From: Combretum micranthum
Lineage: Eukaryota > Streptophyta > Magnoliopsida > Myrtales > Combretaceae
Direction: 5' to 3'
DNA length: 64,000 nucleotides
NCBI GenBank assembly: GCA_024138025.1
Contig: JAMXBD010000578.1
Coordinates: 540,001 to 604,000, forward strand
In this document: positions 34,544-44,922 of the stretch, one piece after another
Layout: every line of letters begins with the position of its first letter
How positions within the stretch are numbered: the stretch's first letter is position 1
Notes under the pieces: model-generated
The model's input: only the letters and a program-made list of their open reading frames with translations
The model's database searches: none
Told to the model about the DNA's origin: nothing
Position numbers and translations under genes: made by a program

Positions 34544-35524
34544 GAAATAATCTAAATTATTCAATAATTAAAATTTGCATGTTAACACAATATTTGTTCT
34601 AGATATTCAATTTGAAGTAATTTTTATTCATGAAAATGAATGTGTAGAAATAGGATTGATATATTATGTTTATTAATGTTAATTATTGATGTAAGTGATT
34701 ATGTGTAATGAAATTAATGTTATTGTTTTATATGTATTAATGTGTGTATAGTATAATTAATATTTGTGTCGTTTATGCATTAATATGTTTGTGTTATGTT
34801 TAAATTTATAAAAAAAACTTTGGAATTTCTAAAAGCTTAGTGGGTAGCCCATTTTTATGCCCAAATTACATCCAAATGAGCTCCAAATTGAACCAAATTT
34901 AACCAAAAGTCTTATATGCCTCAAAAGTCAAACTTAAGATAATTTTGAGTCATAAATTTGATCAATTAAGGCGTCTTTTGGCAGCCCTCCATTTTCATAC
35001 GAATTTCCCCCTTCTTTCTCTCCTTTTCTCTTTTCTTTCTCTTCAAACTACAAGCCCTAAACCCAAGATCAATACTAAGCTTTTGAAATTCAAAAATATC
35101 TCCAAGCTAAAGCTTCTACATGTAAGTTAAAGCTATTATTGACTCTTGTTTTATTTCCTTTCTTGTAGTATATATGTGAAATCTATGGTAGAATGAGTTT
35201 AATGTCTTTTGAGTTGAGTGATTTTATGCATGAATATTTGCTAAGTTGTATTAAATAGACATGTGAACTTTGTATGTGATGGAAGTTATGAGAAGTGAAG
35301 TTGATTTGATTAGTTGAAGTTGAGGACGAGTGGGATAAGATTTCATGCGAATGAAGTGGTTTAATGTGTTGTTTTAATGTTCAAAATTATTAGGATTGAT
35401 TAGTGTGGATAGAAGATAGTATATGAAGCTAAATATGACCTTGAAGAAAGATTAAAAGTGTTGTAGGTTATGAATTTGAAAAGTGCAAAACGGGAAAATA
35501 AATTCTTTTCGAATAGGTCTGTTT

Positions 35525-35705
35525 TTGAAAGTACGTCGGCATCTGGTATTTCAACGCCGTCGGCATAGAGGTGGTGTTGAATGTGATCAAAAACCGATTT
35601 TTTTTAAAGCCACTTTGAACGTCGCCGACTTTTGCAAGAAAAATTTGCCAGCGTTTATTTTTCAAAAGTACGTCCGCCATTAGGGCTTCAATGCTGCCGG
35701 CGTTC
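35525..35705. repeat. Variable module, 'GCCGGCGTT' type
   Basis: Repeated short phrases: TTTCAACGCCGTCGGC, AACGTCGCCGACTTTTGC, CTTCAATGCTGCCGGCGTT. GC-rich in an AT-rich LTR. Only the copy at 58,130-58,290 shares the theme, in opposite orientation as expected. Confidence 0.65.
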
Positions 35706-36307
35706 ATTTAAATTTTGCCTGCTTAGAAAGGCTTCGTATCCCCTGAGTTTTTCAAATTCAAACTTCTTCAATTTTCAATCTTTACTTCATATATGATCTC
35801 CTAATTAGTATATAAGCTAAATAAACATGTTTTATGTATGAATTAGATGTTAAAACTATATGCTAAGCTTATTGAATGTCCTTGTATAGTTAACCTAGGA
35901 TTATAATATATATATATATGTGAATTTTATATTCAATTATTGATTGTTTTGATATTCTTATTTTAGTTTAATGTTCTTCGGTTATTTCCCCTCTGAGTGA
36001 ATATAGTCATTTACTATCGGGTTCAGGTATGCAATAGCTTGTTTGTTGTGTGCTAAAACTAAGAATTCTTAAATTGATTTAATTCAATCCAACTTAATGC
36101 TTTGATGAACTGGATGTCTATTACGCTGTTTAATCTGGTCCGAGGAGCAACAAACCTGTTATGATGCAATGACATGTTAGTTAGGCGCTCGAACTAAGTC
36201 ATGATGTAATGACTTTACCATGATGCAATGGTACGCTATGATGAAATAGTGATTCATTTCGGTTAAGTGGGTAGCCGTTGGGGGGAATAATATTTGACTA
36301 ACGTTTG

Positions 36308-36312
36308 CTTAA
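36308..36312. repeat. Left TSD of element Z (CTTAA)
   Basis: Exact match to 48,418-48,422. Confidence 0.9.
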
Positions 36313-36938
36313 AGTAAACCCCCAAATTTTTGGAATCGGTTTAGCATAAAACCCTAAACCAGAAGTCAACCGGAACCCTAAAGGTCAACAAAACCCTAGT
36401 TATACGAAGTAGCTTAAAGTCCGGCAATCCCGAATAAGAAACTCGGTGAAAGTAAGTAGGAGTTTAGAATATAGAATAGTGCGTAATTATATAAGGTAGC
36501 ATAAAAAGATCAGATTAGTAAAATCGCAACCCATCTTGAATCCGATTGGACACGGTTCTTGAAAAACGTGTCCCGGGACCCGAAATAGTAAAAATATCAG
36601 ATATCGCATTTATACGCATATTTTCTTACTACCGGTACTTTATTAGTCATATCTACTTTACATTACACTATTCATTACTATTCTACACTATTCTTTTCTC
36701 TCTATTTTTTCTTACACCTACTCTTACAAACACCATAACCTATAACCTTTACTTTTTACCTTTCCCATAACTTTATTTCACATCTACCTTACATATTACT
36801 TCTTTAAATTAACAAAATACAAAAAAATAAAATCTCTCCCCCTCTCTCTTACCTATGGCCGGCGCATGACCCCCCTTCCCTCAATTTGTTTCAATTTTTC
36901 ATTTAATTTAATCATACAAAAATCACCCCACATTTTCT

Positions 36939-36946
36939 TATAAATA
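36939..36946 (+). promoter_or_regulatory. TATA-like box of Z 5' LTR
   Basis: TATAAATA in TTCTTATAAATACCCCCTCC, conserved at 45,631-45,638 and, reversed, at 60,542-60,549. Downstream is a CT-rich, ACTCTCTC-repeating leader, so the start of transcription is probably near 36,970. Confidence 0.65.
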
Positions 36947-38999
36947 CCCCCTCCTCTTTCACTTCTTTCACACAATTACTACCCACATATTTCTTACTAA
37001 AACTCTCTCAAATTCTCCTCTCAAAACTCTCTCCAACTATCTTCTCAAAAACTCTCTCAAAATTATTCCAAAACCACTTCTACCTACAACTAAAACCCAT
37101 AACCACATAACAATACCAAAGTCTTCTTTAGGTAACCATTCCATATTATTTTCTTTTCTCTTCATGTCATGTAACTTTACATGACCATAGTGTGAGTTTC
37201 CAAAGACTAAAAGTTATGGAAGCTACATTATGTTCATGTATTGTTCTTGTTCATGAAAATCTATATATGTTTATGTTATTATTTTTGTTCATCTTATTGT
37301 TACTATATCTAAGTATTATTATCTATGTATATATATGTATACATATTCTTTAGAGCATATAAGCTCACTTGCAATTTATTTATTTTATGCAATACAATTT
37401 ATTTATTATTCAATTGCAATTTATTTATTAATTCCGTTGAAATTTATTTATTCCTTGTTATTTTTAGACTAGTCTCTAGTCTTAGACTTGTCCTCATCAA
37501 GTGAAAACAAAATTTTCTTTCTTTAATTTTATTTTTCATTTTGGGACTAGTCTACTTCTTAGTCCCGAGCCTTGAAGAAGCTAAGACTCCAATACTTGAC
37601 CTTATTATTTATGTTATTTTTGTTTACTATTATTCTCATAAATCATGTTCATTTAGATTGTTGTCCAACAAATCCAATTTCAAAAAATAATTAACAAAAT
37701 AAGATTTTGTCACTTAGAAATAAGTTTATGTGAAGTATAAAATCTATGGTTTAACAAAAATAAATCAATTTCTTTTCAAGTTACAAAAAGAACCCACTAC
37801 AAATTTTAGAAACTACCTTTATCATGAAAAGCTTCTTAAATCCTTTAATATTCTACTTTGTTTTTCACAAGAAAATAATTGTTGATACAATGGTGATTTT
37901 TAAGAAAAAGATAGCATAATGAAAGGATGAGGAATTTTCAAATAAAGCTCTTTACAAATAAATAAGCAAAGAAAAGTTGTATAGGAAAAACAAAGATGAA
38001 AAGTAGTACTAATATAAGAGAACTTAGAAAATAGAAAATTTATTTTCAAAAAGTTACTTGGGAAAAATAATAGAACAAACATAAAACATTTTTGGAAAAC
38101 AAAAGAAACAAAATATTCATTTCAAGAGATTTCCAAAATAATTCTTGTAAACTATATTTTTCTAAAACTTCAAACCGACATTATCTTACTCAAGAAACAT
38201 AATTGGACAACAAAACACTTGAGCATGGTTAAATATGAGCTATGTAGCAATAAAAAGAGAATTTTTCAACTATATAGATAACTAAGTATTTATCAAGCCA
38301 ATTTTGAATGGTCGAACCAAAGTTGTTTTTGAGTTAGAAAATTCGTGATGAATTTCATCGCCACTGTTTCGGGGCCTAAATAGTGTAGTTTGACAAAAAT
38401 AGTTTAGAAATGAATAGATCTTTTTGAGTAGGTAGAAATCGGTATATTATATGCGCGAGTTCGAGTTAAAATGACCAAGTTATGGCCATTTTAAATTGGA
38501 ACTTTCCTTTATACGAACTTTAACGTTCTTTTGACATTGTTTTGTCAAAATTCAAGAAAATCATTAAAATACTCATTGTGGGTATTTTCTTTGGCTAGGT
38601 GACTCCGAGGAAGGATACCTTTATCCCGAAGATTATTCAATTAAGTGGAGTGTGTGAACGACTCACTCGCATAGAGGAATAGTCGACATCGCATCGTGAG
38701 TTTATTTCCTTAAAATGCTATACTTGTTGTGCTTGTAAATTAGTTGCACTAGAATTAAGAAAAGATAAATGGATATGTATGTAAAATAATTCTCTAAAGG
38801 AATCCTAAGAATATCGAGGCCGGAATTGATTTAAATGTTGTTTTAGTATAATATTTGATTTGTATGAAATTCCTTGATCGTCATAAATTCAACAATAATT
38901 ATGTTATGATATCATAAATAAATGGATTCATGTATACCACGAAGTGAGTCACATTGCATATGGGTTATTATCCTTTGGTGAGAAGGATAGTAGGCTAAT

Positions 39000-39130
39000 G
39001 TCGAAAGCAACACTTGGCGGAGTATCCGAAAGCGATTGCTTGGCGGCTTAAAGGAAATGCTTGGTAGAAAATCCGTAAGCAAGGTCAATTCAAGTAGACT
39101 CAGGATGCTTGGCGATGAGTGGTCGTAAGC
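39000..39130. repeat. GCTTGGCGG repeat module in Z LTR
   Basis: Four or five copies of (A/T)GCTTGGCGG alternating with AAAGCAA or TAAGCA phrases. Also in the 3' LTR (47,675-47,810). The solo Z LTR carries an unrelated repeat at the same place (54,440-54,620). Confidence 0.65.
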
Positions 39131-39749
39131 ATAAAATTTTTTAAAAAAAAAACTACTTGTTTTGAGGTTATGTATCACCAAACCCTGATTAGAGGGCGCA
39201 AATCCATTCAACACATAGTTCCCGGAAAGCTATATGCTTGTTTGCCCACGTGATATTGCATCACATTTGATTGTTTAAGCAACTTGTTTGAAATCTTGTT
39301 ACAAGAAGTTATTTATGGAAATAGTTCTCACTAAGCCTATTAGCTTATACCCCAATAGATATCTTTTGCAGTTTCCCTACCTGTGGTTGAGGCCACGAGG
39401 ACCCTGCAGCCAGGTAATATCTTTTTGGAACAAAGAAATTCTAGATAAAGTTTAGCATGAATAAGAAGTATAATATTCTTGTAATAAACTAGAGATTAAA
39501 GGAAATGTCCCTGAGTTTATAAGATTATTATTATAAGTGAATGGATATTATGAGTTCTCTTTTCTTAACATGTTATTATACCTTATTAAGCTTCATAATC
39601 CCGGGTATGGTCCTCTAAACTTGTGAGAGCACACCTTACACTTCATATCAAGGCTTTTGGGAATGGCTAAGGTTGTCATACTTAAGCTTTAATATTGAGT
39701 GTGGCGGACTGTTACGTTTAGGGTACCCTTTGGGGCGTGACAGTTTAAG

Positions 39750-39768
39750 TTGGTATCAGAGCATGGTT
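39750..39768 (+). other. Primer binding site of element Z
   Basis: TTGGTATCAGAGCATGGTT begins eight bases after the LTR end; TGGTATCAGAGC is complementary to the 3' end of initiator methionine tRNA, the usual primer for plant chromoviruses. Confidence 0.9.
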
Positions 39769-39901
39769 AAGAACCTAGGAGGCATAATTATAGATTTGGA
39801 CTTAAAAGAATTGACTTAGAATAGAAATAAGAAAGACTTAGATGAGATAGAATGGGTAGAATAAGCTTCCTGATTATTCTCTCTCTTTTGCATAGATTAC
39901 C

Positions 39902-40909
39902 ATAGATGAAGCCCCCCTACAAGCAAAGAATTTTCGGAAAGGACCTTTTGAAAACCCGAAGGACTATCGTTTGAGACTTAGGGTATTGTGCGAGGAGTTT
40001 GCCCTAGCTGGACAACCTAAGACTGTTAGGGAAATGTTCCTCATTTGGAAAAGAGGAATGATGCAGACATAGTGGAAACAAGTAGTACAAACCATCCACA
40101 ATTGTGATATAGGAAAGAGGATGATAGAGTCGGAGATGATATACGCTGTGGAACGTATCGCTACCATTGCCGAGGATAGGCCCATGTTGAAAGAAGCCAC
40201 ATTCGTCCTCAGAGAAGATGGAGGCCGCACTTCACCTGACTTCCAAACATGGACAAAAATCGGATCTGTGTACGTTTACGCACATAATAATCTAATGGAC
40301 CATCTGGAATGGATGAAGGCGGACATCAATGATATTTTCCACTAGCATGGAGTGTATTAGGAGGTGCTACGACCCCCAATTCAAGTATCCACTGAGCCGC
40401 CTGCCTTCATAGGAATCCAACTGAGGAGGAACGAGGCCCTACGCCTGCGAGTGGATGGATCAGTGATAAGAGACGAACCAATGCAAGGAGTGAGTGATAG
40501 TTCGGAAGATGAACCCGATGAGGACCTAGAGGAAAATCAAGAAGAAAGACCGGCGCAAGAGGCAAGAGATCAAACCACTGTGGGAGTTGAGGAACCTTGG
40601 ACTAGCGATGAGTTAAGAATCATCCGCTATCTGGAAGGACGACAGACTCGAGGAGGACAAGGAACAGACTCAACAATGGATACGAAAAATACTCCAACCA
40701 ACGAGAATGACAGTATGGAGACTGAAGGAGCAATCACTTGGAAGACCATTGATGAGATAGCACCAGTGATGACGGAAGAAGAACTGATTGATTACCACGA
40801 AAGAGCCAGGGAGAGAGAACGAAAAAGAAGGACATATTTTAAGCAAATCATGAGGAGTTTGAACCCAGGATTATCCAGCAACAATCCGGGAGATGCACCC
40901 GAGGAATGA
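39902..40909 (+). pseudogene. Unrecognised ~335-codon pre-gag ORF of element Z
   Basis: One continuous frame from an ATA in ACCATAGATG (probably a mutated ATG) to TGA at 40,909, broken only by TAG at 40,070, 40,343 and 40,358. The N-terminal two-thirds is folded-looking (KDYRLRLRVLCEEFALAG, MIYAVERIATIAEDRPMLKE, FQTWTKIGSVYVYAHNNLMD). The C-terminal part is acidic and disordered (SSEDEPDEDLEENQEE), followed by a charged helix (EELIDYHERARERERKRR). No gag, zinc knuckle, protease or nuclease motif is visible, and it does not look like Tat ORF1. Position between PBS and gag suggests an accessory protein. Function unknown. Confidence 0.6.
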
Positions 40910-41247
40910 AGAAAGCAGGGAAGGAAGAAGATGGAGCATATCCCTAGAAGTCCAACCTAAATTTTGTAATCATGGACTAGATTCACAATCTTAGTCTATC
41001 TTTTAATTTTCGGAACTATGTTTGTTATTTTCTATGTAATTTTCCTTTTTATGATTTATCTTGTTAGATATTTCTAATTCCGTGTATGAATTTTATTTCT
41101 ATATTTATGCTTTAAGTTTGATCTCAAGAAATTTTCTTGATTTAAATTTTATTAGCTTTTATGCATATTAAAGTTTCCATTACATCCACCAATTTCCGAC
41201 GAAAATTTAATTAAGTATAAAAAATTTCTAAAACCTAACTTAGAAAA
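40910..41247. other. AT-rich spacer between pre-gag ORF and gag
   Basis: About 340 bp, abruptly AT-rich after the ORF stop, resembling a 3' untranslated region or an intron. It ends close to AAAACAG at 41,248-41,254, an acceptor-like sequence in front of the arginine-rich start of gag. No coding potential. Confidence 0.4.
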
Positions 41248-41254
41248 GTTTAAA

Positions 41255-42541
41255 ACAGTCGAAATAGAAGTAGACGAAGAGAGGAACAAAGCGCCTCTAA
41301 CCAACTAGAAGTTGAAGCGGAACAACCTGCAGCCCAAGGAGCCGCTGCACCTCAGATGGACTTGCACGCCACGTTAGGACATCTGACCCACGTGTTAGAA
41401 GCAATTAGGCAAAACATGCCAGCACAAGCACCCGTACCTGAGATTGCACCAGTAACAGCACCAGCATCTATACCAGTACCGCCGCCACAACAAGCATCAA
41501 CAGAGGCATCTATGCATAGGAACATACACACCCAAAGTGCACCACTACCTCCATCACCACCGCCAAGGCCATATAAGAGTATGTTGCCTGATTTCATCAA
41601 AAGCAACCGCTACTTTGAGGGAGCTTATGGTAAGCCAAAGGAGGCCGTAGATTGGCTAGCTCAGATTGAAATGTCTTTTGATGCGTATGAGGTCCCGCAC
41701 TACCTGCAAATCAAGTATGGGACATTCATGCTTTGTCTAAACGCTAGGATATAGTGGGAGTCAAAGAAAAGAGAGCTAATGACTCCAATCACTTGGGAAA
41801 TGTTTAGACATGAGTTTTTGGAAAATTATTTCCTAGGTAGTCTACGAATAAGGTATAGTGCAGACTTCTTACAAATTGCTCAGAAGGAAGAACTATCGAG
41901 CAATACAAGACTGAGTTTCAGTAGATTGCTGCAATATGCCCCCGATCCTATAAGTACAGCGGGGAGTTAAAAAGACAAGTCTTTATAGGAGGATTGGATG
42001 AAGATCTGAGAATGAGGTTGGAAGAATTTGACATAAGGAGCTATCGAGAATTGGTAGAAAGAGCTCGAATGTAGAAGGAGCAAGGAAAAGGAGAGAAAGG
42101 AAAGAAGAAGGAGAAACCCCAATCTTTGAGGAGAAAATTCATGATAGAACCAGTCCCATACCACCACAAAATAAACTTAAGTTTTCCAACCACTATAAGA
42201 ACAAAGATGATGGTGGGAGAATCGAATCAAAAGACGTCAAGTGCTAGAAGTGCAATGGAACACACTACCCTAAGAAATGCCCTCAGTTATTTGGGAAGTG
42301 TTTCTTCTATGGAAATGCAGACCATAAGATGTTAAAATGTCCAAGGAAAGGAAGTAATACTTGCCATGTCCACGAGCCAAATGGGCATTTCGCCAACAAC
42401 TGCCCGCAAGGGAAGAATATTCTAACAAGATCATCAGAAGGAGTTGTTCCTATAAAGGTTAGGAAAGGAAATGGAAGTGGAAGTGAAAGCAGGTTAGGAT
42501 CCACTGCTTCAGGAATTCGAGTCTATAATCTGGAGGGATAA
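41255..42541 (+). pseudogene. Gag of element Z with zinc knuckles
   Basis: The frame opens with an Arg/Ser-rich stretch (SRNRSRRREEQ); the first ATG is at 41,356 (MDLHATLGHLTHVLEAIRQN), followed by a Pro/Ala-rich segment. The capsid region follows: NRYFEGAYGKPKEAVDWLAQ, a TAG at 41,752 where Trp is usual, WEMFRHEFLENYF, and after a frame change FIGGLDEDLRMRLEEF. From about 42,245 come three knuckle-like motifs: C-x-KCNGTHYPKKC (with a TAG), CFFYGNADHKMLKC and CHVHEPNGHFANNC. At least three stops and two small frame changes. Structural protein, now non-functional as a single product. Confidence 0.75.
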
Positions 42542-42569
42542 TGGATAAGTGAAGAAATAAACAAAGAGG

Positions 42570-42835
42570 ATGGAAACTTGTCTGCCTTGGAATGCATTAG
42601 AGGCTATAACAGCGACATGGGAGCCGGTAAGCCTTCAACCCTCCTTGTTGTTATTCTTTTATTTCAAGCAATGCAAAAGTTTAAAGCTTTTCTTTATATG
42701 GATGAATAAGAGAATAGGAGTAATAATCCCCTATCGAGTACTTAAGCGGCTTTCAGTTAGTAAATCAGAATGTTTTTCTCTCTTGGATTTCAAAGCAACA
42801 CATTCTTTTGATTTACCTAGTCTAGACTACTGATA
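42570..42835 (+). pseudogene. Protease remnant of element Z
   Basis: SLLDFKATHSFDLPSL stands where Ty3/gypsy proteases have the D-S-G-A-T-H-S-F active site. The catalytic DSG has become DFK, so the site is dead. The surrounding frame is short and broken. Confidence 0.45.
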
Positions 42836-42839
42836 ACCA

Positions 42840-44890
42840 ACATCAATCTCTAGTTTTAAGATTTAAAAAAAAAAAAATCCCTACAAGAAAGAATGATGAA
42901 ACCCAAGAAAGTGTTGAACGATCATCCAATAATTATGTAAGGATATGCAGTCGCTTGCGACTCTAAAGAGTAATGGAGTTAAGTAATCCTTGGTATAGAA
43001 TGTCTACCTCTCAGTAGAACCCCAATAAAAAGTCACGAGGAGAATGTAACTCATAACCAATAGGACGAAAGGATAGAATTGGTAAAGGATTTGCCATCAC
43101 AAGAAAAGAAGAGGCATATTCTTTCAAGATGATAGAGGAGAATGGATGACCACCTTGACAATACGAAAGCAAATAAAGAGAAACCAACCTTTAGAGATAT
43201 TCTCGATTTTCAATAAATCTTAAGAAGATTTTCGGATAAATGGCTCAGATCACATCCAAAGAGAAGGATCAACTTGGAGACTAGACTAATAGCCTATGAA
43301 TAATTTTAATAGAGGAATTAGAGAAACAACTACAAGAACCTTTGAATCAAGACCTTATTCCATCCAGTATACCACCATGGAATATACCAGTTCAGCTTAT
43401 AATGGAAGAAAAAGGGATAAACCCCTAAGCCGATATATTAACTTTCGAAAAGGAATAAGGTGAACACCCACCCCTTGGAATTAAGAATCGTTTGACCAAC
43501 TACAAGGAGCGAACTCATTTTCCCAAGATTTAAGACCTCAATACTACCAACTAAGGATCAAATAAAAGTGATTCAAAGGAATGACGCTCAGACTCTTTAT
43601 AGACCCCACAAGTTCTAATAATGCTTTTGGGACTCGAACCAAGAATACAAGTCCCTATCGGATAAGTAAATAATTGACAAAAATCGTGGTTTAGTCCGAA
43701 GGAGAAAAGAGATAATCAAGGAATGTAATCTTAAGACTAAGAAGTTAATAAAAGGATTGAGAAGCAGAGCATTGAGATTTCAAAATAAGGTCTAAAGGAG
43801 AAGACGACCGATATAGTATTAAAACCAACCTTAGTAAGAGAAAGTGGAGGAGCTTAACGCTTAGGTGAGAAGATACAAAGGATAAAGAGGAAATATAGGA
43901 AGAAAGGTGTATTGAAGGAAACTAAAAGACGATTTAGTATGACTAAGGACAAGAAAGTCAAAGAAAGAATCATGAATACGATTCATAATTCGAGACCAAT
44001 GGCATATTCAAGGAGAACTCAGATATGCCGAAGTTCAAGAGACATTAGAAGAAATGAAGTGTCAATAAGGAAATGAGAACCCCAAGGGACGAAAGGATCT
44101 ATAAACTCTCGATGAGACCGGGATAAAGAAGGAATTGGAAACTTTCCCGAGATTTTGGATTTCTCACATTGTAAACGAGAAAGCAGGACGATTATAGCAT
44201 AAGCTGATCGACTAACAAAGTGGTTCCTTTCATAGTCGATCATATACGTTCTCTACGTACAACCTAACAAAGCTTTATAAAAAAAGCTGATATGAAAGCA
44301 AGGAATTTTAGTTAGAGTCATGACAACTAGGACATGAGGAATGGTGTAACGAAGAGGGAACTAACAAGGAATTTTGGAGAAAAAAGAGACCCCTTAATAC
44401 TACATGACAAACGATCAAGGAGAACAATTCAAGACCCTGGAGGAACAATAGAGAGTGCCTCATAAAATGAGGAAGGCACAAGATAGACGAAAGATGCGAG
44501 ACTGATCGGAAAAGAAGGACCCTAGGAATTTCAAAATGGGAATCATGTGCGTTAAGTATAGGAAGTGATTAACGTTGATCTTTTGGGAAGTATAAGATAA
44601 GTTGGAAGTCTAGCTTGTCATCTAAATGTTGGAAAACATAGCGACACATTCCAAATCCCTATAAACGATTGGTCAAGGAATCAAGTTACGGAGACAAACA
44701 GTTAAGTGCTTTTAAAGGAGGATTTTCCCTAATAGGGATACCTAATATAGATGTTATTCCAAAAAGGTTCAAAGATAAGAAATGTAGAAGTCGATTAAGA
44801 GGAATCTTTTTCAAGCAAATTGAGGAGATACGAATAGAGTGTAACCCAAGCACTCGTGTTAGTTTGAAGCCGTTAGAAATTTCCAAGCTT
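42840..44890 (+). pseudogene. Severely decayed pol region of element Z
   Basis: About 2 kb, short for pol and with stops in every frame. Traces of RT can be followed near 43,370-43,620 by shifting frames: SIPPWNIPVQLIMEEKG in place of the usual S-PWG-PV-V-KKDG, then a weak stretch of the 'DDLFDQL...YFSKIDL..GYHQ' region. The 74-codon frame at 44,669-44,893 may be the integrase/chromodomain end (LSAFKGGFSL). No YVDD or integrase catalytic triad was found. Confidence 0.4.
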
Positions 44891-44899
44891 TGAGGACAA

Positions 44900-44922
44900 A
44901 ACTTTCTTTAAGGGGGGTAGGT
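44900..44922 (+). other. Polypurine tract of element Z
   Basis: TTTAAGGGGGGTAGG after GAGGACAAAACTTTC, directly before the 3' LTR. The standard 'FEDK' tail and PPT of plant chromoviruses. Confidence 0.85.

Larger units (their letters stand above)
36313..39742 (+). repeat. 5' LTR of element Z
   Basis: 3,430 bp from (A/T)GTAAACCCCCAAAT to GGGGCGTGACA; the first base is A where TG is expected. It holds the TATA-like box at 36,939-36,946, a CT-rich leader with repeated AAAACTCTCTC, and a GCTTGGCGG repeat module at 39,000-39,130. Relative to the 3' LTR it lacks about 75 bp near 36,590, a deletion between two AAAAATATC copies. Confidence 0.9.

Noticed and set aside
37900..38082. 60-residue Phe-rich frame, repeated at 46,572-46,754
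   Set aside because: Identical location in both Z LTRs and AT-rich composition; no motif and no support as a gene.
38912..39214. 100-residue minus-strand frame, partly repeated at 47,643-47,885
   Set aside because: Runs through the GCTTGGCGG repeats of the LTR and is shortened in the other copy.
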